Positions 37,126 through 50,696 of a stretch of 64,000 nt of DNA are shown here, one piece after another. The DNA is from Sthenelais limicola (lineage: Eukaryota > Annelida > Polychaeta > Phyllodocida > Sigalionidae). The notes beneath the pieces are model-generated. The model was not told the DNA's origin and did not search any database. It saw only the letters and a program-made list of their open reading frames with translations. The stretch lies in contig OW804102.1 of assembly GCA_942159475.1 (NCBI GenBank), positions 20,960,684-21,024,683 on the forward strand, given 5' to 3'. A program made the translations under genes and the position numbers. Each line of letters opens with the position of its first letter. Position 1 is the stretch's first letter.

Positions 37126-39606
37126 TGAGTGGACGTGTAACTACGTCCTCTGACGTACATTAGTGTGACCTGGCGTGGCAATAACACTGAAGCCAATAGG
37201 AATCAGATTGAAACTGGTAAAGTTTGTCAACAACATGAAGCTTATAGTAGTCCTACGTATGTATGTATGTACTGCTACCAGCACGCAAAGAAAAAGCTCT
37301 ACAAGAAAAGGTCCTAGGAACGTCAAGACTGCACAAAACTAGGGTCACTAGCATCTCCAGTGTTCGTGCTAAGAATATAAAGGGCTTTACTCCGAGAGGA
37401 AGAGGAACAAATATTCAATATTAAGATATTAGCCTACTGTCAATTATCCATAAAATTTATGTGGTATTCTATTCACCCACTTCAAATCCCCCCCCCCCCC
37501 CCCCCGCCCAATTACAGCTTATCGCCCAAAGTTCTGTTCAGGCTTTGTTTAATGAGAAAATGGCTAAAGTACCCAGGAAAATGCAATAAAATAGTAATTA
37601 GTACATTCGTGCAGTTTGTAGAACGGAAATAAGTAAGAATTTCACAAATCTTGATAAAGATATCATAATATCAAATTCACCATAATAATATAGGATAGCC
37701 ATCATTTCCGTATACTACTTACCAGAGCTAGCTCTAATTATAGTATCTCTCCACAACCAAGGCGTGATTGCACGCACCTCTACGTGTTCATACGAAGGTT
37801 TGCGTGGTCACACATACTTGCATGTCACGGTCACAACCCACGCAGCAACACGCACTGAGCGATCCACTCAGATTTGCTGGGTATAACTATTTCCCAGCAA
37901 ATGTAATTTATATTGGAGATTGCCAATAATTTCATCTAAAATTAATGGATGTGAACTTACATGGATCGTTGATTCCGAATAAATTTGCTACAAACGAAAA
38001 TCTATAAGAATATCGAGATGTACCAAAAGATGAAAATGAAAAGGTAAGAACAACGTAATGATTTTTGTTAGGGAAATAGAGAAACCTAATACATGTATTA
38101 CATTGTACGTCATGTAAGTATGTCTATAATATTATGTCTCTATGCTGATGATACGCGTTATTGGTCGCAACTTACCATTGTCGACTGATTTCGCCCTTCC
38201 AAACTTTACACAAGTTCTTTAGTAGACCGATATTTATTGGATCCTGATTTTATATTTACATCAAAAAATCCATTCATACCTAACTAGACAGAATGGTACA
38301 GGCTTGTTATCCCTTATCCAACAGCGCCTTTAGAAGTAATTATATCTAAATGGTAAAACCACATCATATCAATATTCCCCATCTGTGATATGTAATGTGA
38401 CTACATATATCTAAACCAAACTAATAATTTCTAAATTTATTTCATTTAATTTTGTTTCTGATCTTGGGTATTACTTTGGACTTTGTTAAATAGAGTTAGA
38501 TCTAGATAGACGGCGGTGGGCGGAAGACCATGGTTATTCTGTATTGGATTGTCATCTGTGAGCCCATATCTCAATGTTAATGCCATTTGATTATTGAACT
38601 TTACTGTACAATGTACTTGTTTGTTGATAACTCAACTGTCGTTATTACAGAAGATGTGCTGTATAAAAATACTAAATAAAAAAAAAAAAAAAAAAAAAAT
38701 ATGTTTATCGCATCTATTATCAGCTACTTTGATACATGGTGGATTGTAATAGAGAGATTCACAGATTCTGTGAAAACTTGGGATAATGAGGATCACGCCC
38801 GAGTGTACGGTTCGCGTTGCTCTGGATGATATATAATTCATAGAATATTAATTATATTAATTTGTTACACATTTTTATTGCAATCCTCCTCCTACAGCAT
38901 CCAATGCTATGGTAGTTTTGTTGAATAACAGGTGTATAACTTCACATGGTTGCTGCTGCTTGAATCATCCGCTAATTTCACAAGCATTTGGCTAGTTGAG
39001 AAATCCCACCATGGGACATTGTAAACCCAGTCTAATTTCTTTTTTTTAAATTTAGTATTAGCTTGGAACAATATTGGATTTCGGAACAATATTATTAAGG
39101 GACATTGTCACTCTTGATTGAACCTTAAATTTAACATAGACTATTATAAAGAAGTAAAAGAAAATAAGAAAAAAGAAAAGGCTACCATAAACCATTATCC
39201 TAACTAACTAGCTAGATACGTTATGAAAATATTTTTAAAAACACATACAAATATGGAGCAAAACAGTTTGTTTTGATCAAGCTGACTTACCCATACAAAA
39301 AGACACGATGAATATAATAGAAGAAATTCTCAAATTAGTTGCAAATTGCAACGAAAATAGCAAAAGATTTATTTTAAAAACATAACCGAGGGCTGTGTCA
39401 CTGAGTTTTGATCTTCCCTTTTACATTTTCTTTTAAATATTTGTATTGGCCACAAACATTTAAACAGTCGTTAGTGAATTACGCATGACCATAGGTATGG
39501 TGCTTTTCGTGCATTGCCAGAACAGAATAAGGAATAGAATTATTTAAATCTATAGGAAGGCAGGCGTGCGTGCAGTGTAAGGTTAAGCTGGCTGCTAGAG
39601 GAGGAA

Positions 39607-39656
39607 ACATGGCGTCAGCTCCTAAACCTTCACAACCAGACACGTGACGCCATCTT
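39607..39656. promoter_or_regulatory. paired YY1-like sites with CACGTG
   Basis: ACATGGCGTC near 39607 and, inverted, GACGCCATCTT at 39646-39656, the latter overlapping CACGTGACG. No associated exon recognised. Confidence 0.3.
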
Positions 39657-40914
39657 CCGACTAATGTCAGGAGATAGTGCTGGGTATGTAGATCACATAA
39701 ATGATAAAAATGACTTATTATTCAATTGAAGAAAACAAATCTGTTTCTAAGAAGTTATTTAAAACCCCATTTTCCCCTCCAGTGCAGTTCTGCTATAATG
39801 TCAATTGTAGGGGGATTTGGGGAATGTCAAAATCAAAATTAAATCCATCAAAAGAAAAAAACTTAGTTTAATTGATAACATCTTCTATAAATGTGCCATT
39901 ATTTCAGAAGAGGATCTTTTATTGTGTATGACATTAACCAGATCTTTTGTAATACTTAAGGACAGCGTGAGTATTGCTAATCAGACCGAGCTCTGTGAGA
40001 TCTTTTCTAAGTGACTTTATTAAGTAAAAGGAATATTAATTATGAGAACAACTAGCATTTAGTGTTTGTATTCATGCGTACGGCAGGTGCGGTCATAATG
40101 ATCATACGATGGCCGATGTGCATATATATATCTCTATGCAAAGTGTCACAAATTTCATGTTATAGAGATGAGTGGAGCAATATATAATAGTTGTATATAT
40201 ATATATAATGATTATTCAAGATATGAAAGAAATTAATCAACTCAATTAAAAATACTCTTATACAGTATTCATTGTAGCATTTTTATTGTTTTGCGACTCT
40301 ATATATATAATTATGTTGGAGCAAAATAATTGTCACAAAAAAAAGAATTGTCACTCTATTTGGGCCGACCATCCATTGATATAATTATTGGAATATCATC
40401 ATATGAATCGGATTATAAAGCACTTTTACGTGTTTGGTGGATAAAATAGGTACAAATGTGTCGACAACATTGCACTTGTGACTAAGAGTGAATTAATGGG
40501 TAGAGCAATGGCCTAATATACAATATTGAATAAATGAATATACTTCAAAATTTAGTATGCACCAGAATGGTGGTCGTTAACATTGCTGGCTATTCCATCG
40601 ACAAGTTCTTGCATTTCTGCTATTGCATAATATGCAGTATGTTTTTACTCCATCAGTTTCCATGGGACATTTGTGTGTGTCGGTATTAGTATAGTGAAAC
40701 ACCCTAAGGTTTGAGGTGTGTGTGTGTCGGGGGGGGGGGGGGTGTAAACGACTGACAACACTAAAGTCGGCCAGTGTCTGATGTCTTTTCTAAAACCTAT
40801 CTATGCAATTCCCAAAATGCAGATCTTTTTTTAAAGAATGCAATTCCCCAGATGCAAATGAGTTTTCATCAGCCGACAACAAAGGACAATACACAAGTCT
40901 ATACACTGACGGCA

Positions 40915-40920
40915 TTTATT
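40915..40920 (-). terminator. AATAAA polyadenylation signal of the composite gene
   Basis: AATAAA on the minus strand about 255 bases after the stop codon of the 913-aa gene. Confidence 0.55.
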
Positions 40921-41174
40921 TCAACAGCAACAATATATTGGTCGATGGAAGTGTAATAAATCTCAATTCAGCCTGCCTTGCTAAAATAGGATCCAGTACA
41001 AAATCTTCGAATGGAAGACAAAATTAAACCAGGTGAAGTGGAATTATACCAGCGCAAATTCGGTATTTAAGAAGAGAAATAACTGAAATTATAATTGATT
41101 TAATCCTCAAGATGGAACATGCTTCAAACACAATCAAAATTAATAATTGATCAATTAATTTAATGTCTCTGACA

Positions 41175-44100
41175 TCAGTGGTGGTGGTAGGCTGAGCCTA
41201 GACCATTGTTATAAGCGCTCCCTACGCCCCTGCTATGTGAGCCATGTTGGTGGAATCCCTGGCTATATTTAGACTCTGCGCCGTACTCCTGGTTATACTG
41301 ATGGTTGAAGCCAGTTTTGAAGCCATTCTGGTAGCCACCGCTGAAGCCAGAACCATACCCGGAATGAACCCCTGATCCTAATCCAGAACGCAATCCTACT
41401 TGGTGTCCGGATCCGTAATGACCATTTAATCCATTTCCAAGGGCAGAACCATAACCGCTGTTGAATCCGGAACCAAGTCCAGAATGATGGCGGTTCCCGG
41501 AACCGAAAATTGGCCTAAAGAGGGAGCTGAACTGATTACGGAGGCTGGATGATGAGCCAACACCACTAGAGAAGGCGTGGCCATTGTACGGGTTGTAAGC
41601 ACTGCCATACCCGTTACCATGGTGACCACGGTTACCATGGTTGTGGCCGTAACTATGGCTACCGCCATGTTGGTATTTGTGGCCATGCTCATGACCATGG
41701 TATTGTTTACCATAGTGACCGTTGCTACCCTTTGCCGCGCCTAGATCCTTGCTGTAGTACTTTTCCCTCTCCTTTGCAGCGTTTGCCGTTGCCTCAGCTT
41801 TCTTTGCAGCCTCTGCCTCTTCTTTCTTCTTTCTCTCGGCTTCTGCCTTGCGTTTCTTTTCAGCCTTTTGCTTTTCACGCTCTGAAATTTTAAAGATATA
41901 TAAAAGTGTGTATTAGAAGCATGTAGATATATGTCTATAATTTGTTGATTGTTGTCCATATTTCGGTAAATGTTTAGGCTAAGCTTTATTTAGTAAACAC
42001 TAGAACGCCTACTTTATTACGACCAATTACTAGCCCAATTTACTTCATGTTTGATGTTCTGATACATGTCAGATGTCAAATGTTCAGTGTCCAGATTTAA
42101 TTTCTAGAAGGAATGGTTGCCTAACAATCACATCTCTCTCTCTCGAGATCGTCACACTGAGAAGAATTATATATAATATATATCATGCAGTGTGCTGCTT
42201 TTGAAGCCAATATATTATAGCTTTATAGCGGACACTCACATAAAAGCAGGTGGGAATGAAAGTAAATAAATACATAAGTAAGTAGGCAAGTGTTGATAAA
42301 TCAAGATCTAGTGCTCTAAGCCCATAGTTACACAAATGTTGCGTCACATGATCATTAAGCCGTTGTTTCAGTCGCCATTAATTGGAAGAATCCAATGGTC
42401 GGCGAGTGAACGAGCAGATTGGCTGGAGTACCCAGGAAAAGTACACGTCCCATTGTACTTTAACAGTACCAGTCTAATCTAATCCATGAATATACTCTGG
42501 TCAAACAGATGGGAGAGCCCTTCCGCCCCGTATCCACTCAGCCGATTACACAAACACAGGGCAGTCATGTCAGTGAAGCTGCATGCAAATTACAAAGAGT
42601 GAAATCGTCAGAAAATGTACAATTCGCCTTCAGCAATCCTCTCAAATAATCCAAATTTAAGGCAAAAATTGACTTTCGAAATACAGTTCAACATAAACAA
42701 ACAGATTGTTTGAATCAAGGAACATCAAATATATTCAGATATATCTAGTATTGACCATTTTTCAGTCTAGTTTAGCAGAATTTACTAAATGTGTAGATCT
42801 GCCAATGGTACATTTTCTAAAGATCTGGCCCAATATGAAGGTAGCTGACTGGCGGCCCGAGGGCTTCCCGGCAAGATTGGATGAATCCAAAAGTTTTGTT
42901 GTTTGGACGTCAGCCGACTGCCTTGCGTGAGAAAATCGTCTCAGTGGATCGGGGACCTAACCAGTGAGTATAGAGTACGTACTTTGTGCCTCGGCGGGAA
43001 GCGGTTGCTTATAGTTGTCCTCACATGTCCGGGTCGTGCAGATGTTCTCCCCATTCTCACACCGACACCAACTCTTGCACTTGTCATATGCCCAACGCTC
43101 ATCATGCTTCCTTAACACACCTGGGAAACAATACAATATATATGAAATTATGGTGAGGATGATTATAATAATAAGAGTGATAATAAGAATACAAGAGTAC
43201 ACAACCCCGTCGGAGTCCACACCTACAGCACATAAAAATGGTCCCAAAACAATGAATTTGTATTGTAGTGTTGTATAGGGGGACTTGCATATGCCACTGT
43301 TCATGCATGTAACAGTGCATGCTGGGATCTTGGATTCTGCTGAAATCTGAGATATTTGGCAAAATGTTTATCAAAAATTACAAGAAGGTTTTCACAAATA
43401 TGCATGATAGCTTTTATAAATGATCTATGAAAACCAAATGCATGACGGGAAAGATGAGGACTTGTTTTATGGCGACATGTATAACACAGGGATATTGACA
43501 TTAGAGCATCAATAATTGATAAATATTCCATGTTGAGCATGGCATGTTTTCTATCGATTTTATACTGTATCATTATTCCCATAATTTCATGCAAACAAAA
43601 TGGAAATTGCATTTCCCCTATTGTAACGTGGTATCTGAATGCTAAATATACTCATGTCTAAGTTATACTACTTATTATTTACTCATTTCAACTTGTAACA
43701 TTCCTAACTGGTTCTTAATAGATATGGTAATACAGCTATAGGCGTCTATAAAGTTAACTCTGAGTTTAACCTATATACTGTGTGAAGTTTTTTAATTAAA
43801 AAAAGCATGTTTACCGAATGATATATAAATTATTACCACCAAGAAAACAGTCACTATTTAGAAATTCTTTAATAAAAGATATAATTAATGGTAAAATGGA
43901 AACACTAGCTTATTTATAGCTGACCTTTATGATAGCAGTCCTCGGAGTTCTTTGTGATTGTCTTGGGTCCTCCTGGTCCGAAAAGTCCACCCGCAATAGC
44001 GGCCTCGGCTGCGGCCCGATATTGCTCTGCGTTTCCATAGTTTAGGATGCTGGCCTATAGGAACAACAAGCGTAAATTCACAATGAAAAAGTGGTGACAA

Positions 44101-47100
44101 CAGGCAGGTGTCTATAATATTTAGCAGAAGTCATTCCAAGATGTTATAAATCGATTAACAAGATATGAGTTGAGATGAGAACTTGGCACGACGTAGTGCC
44201 TATGTACTTGAATGACTAGTATGTACTACCAATAATTTACAGCAGAATACCTCATGGTATTATGGGATTATGAAGATATTTTAGCAATTAGAATTCCCAC
44301 ATAGAGGTTTCTTTCTGTTTTTGTATTATCAATAGAGCAGTCAACCTGTATGAGTAACTGGGCAAACTGTTATAAAATCTGTATTGGTATAGCTTTGAAA
44401 TGCTTAGGGTAATAAAACATAGCTATGTGCACCGTTCCCGAATCACTAATGTGAGAGATCGCTCACTATGTAAACATACTGCATACATTCTGTAGAATTT
44501 TATGTCACATTATATAGGGATTATAATAGGTATAATACCATAATCGCCATAATAAGAGCACAGTGCACGAAATCTGTTTTGTTTAGCCCCAAATCAAAGT
44601 TTACCCTTAGTAAGCGCACATCTTTGTAGACATTTCATGTTTGGTGGCGTTTGGATTGATGTGACATCACAAAAAAGAGAGGTGTGTGCTTATTAGGGCG
44701 ATTACGGTAATAGTTGTTTAGCTTGGTTACACATGTAATACCAACCTGTAGAGAGGCCTCAATATCCTCCACCTCGCCCAGATCTTCCTGCTCTACTGCT
44801 CCTGCTGCTTCAGCTGCTACAGCCACAGCCTCCATTTCTATCTCCTGGGCCTCCTGGGCCTCCTGATTCTCCTCCTCTTGCAGCTCCTGCTCTAGGAGCC
44901 CCTCCGCTAGTTTAGCAGCACCTATACTCTCCTTAATCTCAGATATAGCTCTCCTGTTCTCAAGGTGTTTGGATGATCGAGCATCAGCTGCAGCAGCAAT
45001 TGCCCTGGCCAGTTGGCCTGTGATTTTTGCTGCAATAGATTCCTGCCCTACTCCTGCAAGATCTTCGGCTTCAGTTTCTTCTTGTTCTTGGGCAGATTGA
45101 ATTGCCTCAGCAACCTGAGCATTTTCAGCAGCCTCCATGACTGCTTCAGCCACTTTGGTCTCTTCCACTGATTCTGCAGCTTCAGCAACCTGGTTCATGT
45201 CTACAGCCTCTGCTGCCTCCACAACCTGTTCTGTATCAACATTTTCAGCTGCTTCTGCAACTTGCTCCATTTCAATTGCATTTTCTGCTTCTTGGGCAGC
45301 TTCTGCAACTTGTTCCATGTCAACAGATTCTGCAGCCTGGGCCACCTCTTCCATCTCGATGGCAGTTTCTGCCGCTTCTGCTGCCTCTGCAACTTGCTCC
45401 ATATCAACTGCTTCAGCAGCTTCTGCAACCTGTTCCATTTCAATTGCAGCTTCTGCATCTTGGGCAGCTTCTGCAACCTGCTCCATATCCACAGTTTCTG
45501 CTGCCTCTGCAACTTGCTGGGCATCCACACTTTCTGCTGCTTCCGCAACCTGTTCCTTTTCCACAGATTCAGCAGCCTCTGCCACTTGCTCCATGTCAAC
45601 ACTTTCTGCTGCTTGTGCAACCTGCTCCATATCTACCTGCTCTACTTCCACTTCCTGGGCAGATTCAACGACAGATTCTGCTGCCTCAGCTACTTCAGCA
45701 GCTGACTCAGCGTTTTTACCAGCCATAGCACCCACAATAGCATCGGCAACCTTCTCAACCTCCACAGCAGCCTTTGCTTGAGATTGCTCTTCTGCACCTT
45801 CACCTTCTTGCACTGTTTCAATAGCTTCAGCCACTTCTGCTGCCTGTACCACAGCCTCTGAAGCCTCAGCTACTTGCTCCATATCAGCATTAGCCAGAAT
45901 GGCTCCAATATCGGCATGTTCCAGGGAATTGGCTGCAATGGCGTGTGCAGCTTCTTGGTTTGCTGCCTTGGCTGCTTCAGCTACTTCAGCTGCTTCAACT
46001 TTTGCAGCTGCTTGGACAGCCACACCTTCCAGTATAGAGTGTGCTATTTGCTTTGCTGCAGCCTGCTGAGCCTCCATAGCAACCTTAGCAACCTCAGCAG
46101 CACCTTGGGCTACAGCATCCTTGGCAGCTTTTGCAATGTCAAAAGATTTTGCACCTTCTCCAGACTTTGCAGATTTGACAGCAGCCGCGATATGAGCAGC
46201 CTGGGCTGCCTCCTTGGCATGAGCATTTTCTATTGCCTCTGCTATTTTGGCAGCAGCAGCTTCTCCATGAGTCTCGAGCGACTCGGCAAGCTTTGCATCT
46301 TCCAGAGCTTCTGCCGCCTTTTGGCCAAACTGGGATGCATGAGCATTTTCCAGAGCACTCTTAACTGCACGAGCTACACTGCCAAACTTAGCTTCCTTCG
46401 CAAGTCCTAGTTTGTTGCCCTCCTCTTCCTCCTCTGCCTCTATAGCACGTCCCGAGACATTGCTGGCTGCAATAGACAAACAATTTATTTTGCCTTAGGA
46501 AATACTGCGTCTTTACCAGAGTTTGCTTTAAAAATCCCTTTCTATGACATATCAAATATGTTAAGTTTAACAGATAGTCATATATTTACTCTCATTTAAG
46601 TGATGTATAGATTCATCTATTCCATTATATAAATAGTCACTCTGACCAATGCAGCGTTTATATCCAAGTTTATTTATGGTTACTACAGATAATTGTATTT
46701 TGATCTCAATTTTACATATAAATTATATTTCATTCCGTGAATATCATATCAAATATGAATGAACATATATTCCGTGAAAGGATATTTACGATTTATGATT
46801 GAGCTGTTCATCAAGGAACCGTGCTAGTTTTAATGTCTGGATTTTCTTGTCTAGACAGTGCACCTTTCTATTGATTTGATAAACATTATTAGAGTTCTAT
46901 AAGACCAAGAATGTAATGAGCATTCAACAAAATACTAAATACGATATTAAATAACATTGCTAAAGAGAACCAATTTAGAACTTATTTACTTAATCGCTTT
47001 GAAGAAATAAATTTAGCCAAATTTTAGAATTCTCAATTTAATGATTGACATACATATGTTTCAGGTATGTATTTCTAGTCATGTTTTGAAAATATAAATG

Positions 47101-47247
47101 ATTTTCTTCATCGTCAACATAAAATACCGTTTCCGTACTTCCAAGAATTCAACCATTTGAAAAGACTTTGTAGATGTATCTAAGAAGATAACTAGACTTA
47201 CCTAAGATGAGGCAGAGACCCAGGGTGGTAACAAGGAATAGGTTCAT
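41175..47247 (-). CDS. secreted composite repeat protein with VWC-like module, 913 aa
   Basis: Five coding exons on the minus strand: 47247-47202, 46466-44746, 44054-43925, 43120-42983, 41881-41175. All introns are GT-AG and phases agree (1, 0, 1, 1). Exon 1 is a signal peptide, MNLFLVTTLGLCLIL. Exon 2 (residues 16-589) is Ala/Glu-rich and probably helical, with about 13 units of the 12-mer VDMEQVAEAAES at about 293-465. Exons 3-4 carry a VWC-like cysteine module, C629 to C665, with W642 and the pattern C-x3-C-x-C-x6-C-x4-C. Exon 5 opens with a Lys/Glu/Ala segment (about 679-728) and ends in a Gly/His/Ser/Tyr-rich tail closing AYHHH. I recognise no named homologue. It is likely an extracellular matrix or hard-tissue protein. 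Long Ser/Ala or Leu/Gln frames over exon 2 are shadows. Confidence 0.87.
42596..42832. mobile_element. 237-bp MITE, copy 3, inverted
   Basis: Its reverse complement aligns throughout with the copies at 24791 and 29528; the end TGGGCCAGATCTTTAGAAAA is well kept while the other end has decayed. Lies in the last intron of the composite-protein gene. Confidence 0.65.
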
Positions 47248-47335
47248 CTCTGCAGCAATATCACCACCTCCGGGACAATGGGACCTTCTAGAACCACTCC
47301 AAGCCTTACTGTCCCATTGAAGCAAGGCAGACTAG

Positions 47336-47343
47336 CTTTTATA
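47336..47343 (-). promoter_or_regulatory. TATA box of the composite-protein gene
   Basis: TATAAAAG on the minus strand about 90 bases upstream of the ATG, predicting a start site near 47310. Confidence 0.7.
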
Positions 47344-47417
47344 TCAATCCTCTCTCTTCCCTTCTCTCCTCCACCTCCTCTCCTAAACCTCGTAGAAATG
47401 GAAACCACGGGACTTAT

Positions 47418-49092
47418 CTGTAAAAAATAGAAAGAGGAGAATAGGTGTGAATTGGATTTATTACGGATATAATCTATTGTGTAAAGAAGCAGAGTTTTAC
47501 AGAATTACATCCTGTAGTGATATCATGATCCGGGCGCTTTTGGCGACAGATACAGCAACTTCCGGTTAGCTATCGTCTGCTTCTGGTGGTGTATAATGAA
47601 ATGTTCAGGGATGAAATATTACCTAATCTTCTTTTGCGTTGGATAAAGGTAGCAGGTTTGCGACAATTTAAAGCTGTCTTTCCAGTAAATTTTACACCTC
47701 TTTGGTCGTTTTTTTTAAAAAAAAAAATCATATTACTGTCAAACTTGTGTCTGATACAATTGTCCATAATCTATGAGGAACTGGTATATTTGATGGGTGG
47801 AATTTGCAATCCAGATGTCTGTTTCATGAAAAAAGCATCTTCACTGTCCAAGTAAATACATGATGTTGTATCTACATAAGTGGATGAATTTGGGCGTAAA
47901 ATAAATAAGTATTCTTCATAACAATAACCAAAGCGTTCAAAACAGTAGGCCTAATATAGATTTGTAAACTACCAACTTAATGTACTGAGAGAGATACAAC
48001 AGTGTGGCAACAGTACAACAGTGTTGATAATTTAAAATGTATTTGAGCAGGCCTCCCGGTCTCTGGTTTCATGTTTATTTAATTTTCTGAAAAAGAAAAA
48101 GTAAAAGCTAATAATACAGCTTTAAATCTGTCGATATCTTACATGGGCACACTCCTACCCCTATTCTACATGATATCTCCAATGTTATGTAACTTGTCCC
48201 TTCCCCATCCATTGGGTACGGAGTCTATAGCGCACACGCCATACCTGATTATATCCATAATTTACATCAATATTGTAGGAGGAGATCGGGAGTAACAACA
48301 CCCATTGACACTTACGAATCATTAAATTAGTACATAATTCATCCCATTATTATTACCACTATTATCACCATTTCAAATATTAAAACCACGATGTCAACAG
48401 CCGACAGATATTAAATATTTTAAATAGTTTCAGCAAATTCTCCTGGAAAACAGTTGTGTTTTTATCACTTTCCAGTTGGGTCTCGATCGTGTGCGGCAAG
48501 GGAACAATGTAGGCTAGACCAACGCATGTTCCATCAATATAATTTTCTTTTTTGTTTACATAACGTCATTAGTTCTATCTACTTAATATAACCAATGAAC
48601 ATAACATTTGACCGTAGTGAAAATGGACAGAGGTCCACATCTCATACTATTGACAGTAAATTATTCTTCTCTCTCGCCATACAACTCAGACAGCGATATT
48701 TCTCTTTTTGGCTGCATGCAACATGAACATTAGCATTTAAAAGTTACACTCGACTGTCTAACTGGATACTCTAAACATACAGGTGCCTTGCAATGAATAC
48801 AATGTTTAACTAGCTCGTATAGCAAGCATCTAAACCAACATGCGAGCTTTCGGCCACCCTGGTATACAAGACAAGAGCAACACCTAACTCCAATATGGCA
48901 ACATATGCTTGCTTAAACCGTACACCTCAGCTCCAATATCCTCTCGCCAAACGTCACATTGGACGTCTGTAACTATGGCAACTTATCCTTAGCGACGTCG
49001 GTATGAAGTTTCAAGTTGAAAATAAAATAATTTCGGCTCTTTGAGAACGGGAAGTGGTTTTATAAAGGGAGGAAAGTGAGAGATGGACTTAC
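47418..49092 (-). other. possible intron from a distal 5' exon
   Basis: A strong minus-strand donor (CCAG|GTAAGT, exon side from 49093 upward) and a strong acceptor (TATTTTTTACAG, exon side from 47417 downward) could join an upstream exon to the leader of the composite-protein gene. The upstream exon contains a small ATG frame (MTLFFLST...) that would stop soon after the junction. Otherwise no gene is visible in this stretch. Confidence 0.3.
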
Positions 49093-49192
49093 CTGGTGAT
49101 GTGGTGCTTCTTTGGGAGGAGGACGGTGGTGGTGGTGGCCGGTGGTGGTGGAAGACTTGGCGGGTCCGTGTGGACAGGAAAAACAGTGTCAT

Positions 49193-50489
49193 AAGCGAGT
49201 CTAAGACTGAGGAATTGTCTCAAGATTGGTAGACTTGCTAAGGACTGCATCTGATACACTTAAATTGAAGACATCTTACTGATCTGTGTATTGTAAGATT
49301 TATAGTATGATTTTGATAAGGAATAGATATATATATACAATACAATTTATATTGGAAATAGTATGTGTTGTGCTTTACAATTGTCATTTAGTGTGTGAAA
49401 GAATCCATGCAACTGAATGGGATTAATGTAACAAGACATACTGATGTCATCCACAATAGACCCCATTTTAGCAATCATCTGCCCTGACCATGGCATCATG
49501 TATAAAGGTAAGAGAAGGACGTAAAGAGCTGTCTCCAAATACATGATCACTTAACATTAAATACTCACTGGGGCTTAAAGATAGGCTACATTATTTACGC
49601 GCAACAATATATTATTCCAGTGGTAGGTGAGTGTGAAAGTCTAGCCAAATACACTAGAGTCAGGATGCATGTACAAGTACAGAGAGGCATGCAAGGGATT
49701 TGAATTCATTACTGTAAATAATACGTAAAACACATCCGCCCATACTCAACATTTGCTGTACTCATTATAGTAGAGCGCCAGGCGCGCCACCTCTTTCTAC
49801 TTTACATTCATTAGCATAAATATTAGGCCTAATAGTAAAATTCATTTTTGAACACACCTTTAAGTCTAATCCTGCGCTTGACATTTTATGACTTGTAATG
49901 GTCGGCTGATATGGATTATCCTCGGTGGTTTCAGAAATGTTTGGGAAATAACAAGGTGTAGAGAGAGAGAGAAAGAAAGGATGAAAACTGAAAAGAAGAA
50001 AAGGTGGATAAAGAAAGGAAATAGGAAGAGGAAGACTGGGAAAAATTACGAGGAAAAAAGGATTTACAGCGGCAGCGATATAATGGAAGAAAGAGGATCG
50101 ATGCTAGATGGAGATTATAGATATTCCTTTGAATAAAACTAATGAATAAATGCGTTCTCAGTCCTTTTGATTTGAAAACATTTTTTATTATTCCATTTCA
50201 CGGGTACATCTCCTCGATGTTTTCCTCCCAGCATTTTTTTCTCAGATCAAAGGTTCATAATATAAGTTACAACTCGGTTCTAATTTTTCTGCAAGAGTTA
50301 ATAACTAATAATTAATGTGTGTGGGGGGATGTTCTTTCGTTAAATAAAAATAAATAGAATAGATATTGGTCTATTACCAATATCTTAACTATATTTTAAC
50401 CATCAAACTTAAAAGACAAAAGCCTGAACTTCGTCTTCCTAATTTCTTCCTGCATCATTAATATTTTTAAACTTCCAAGAAGTTGGAGC
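49193..50489. other. non-coding, no gene seen
   Basis: AT-rich; a short GAGA/AAG-rich stretch lies near 49960-50060. No supported coding region. Confidence 0.4.
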
Positions 50490-50696
50490 ATGATCGTCAT
50501 CTTATATTTGAAACAAAGTTATGTAATATCCCAAACCTTGAAACCATGCTACAAATTTAATCTATTCACATTCAAGGCATTACACAGTCTAGCAGACAAC
50601 GACGCCCACCCGACAAAGCCGCGTCAGCTTCATACACTTAATATATGTGATGTGTTACAGGGAAATGAGTCACAAGTCGCAGAAATTGGATTTTGA
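50490..50696 (+). pseudogene. LINE ORF2 fragment (FKALHSLA block)
   Basis: The frame contains FTFKALHSLADNDAHP, resembling the conserved LLTFKALHGLAP block of CR1/Jockey-type ORF2 C-termini, then diverges and stops. A remnant only. Confidence 0.45.

Larger units (their letters stand above)
35828..40914. other. non-coding; promoter-like motif patches, no gene recognised
   Basis: About 5 kb without a supported gene. Holds a poly-C run near 37489-37505, a poly-A run near 38671-38699, a poly-G run near 40729-40742 and the two motif patches annotated separately (37010-37125, 39607-39656). Confidence 0.45.

Noticed and set aside
45137..46410. Plus-strand Ser/Ala and Leu/Gln frames opposite the composite gene
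   Set aside because: Frame shadows of the Ala/Glu repeat exon.
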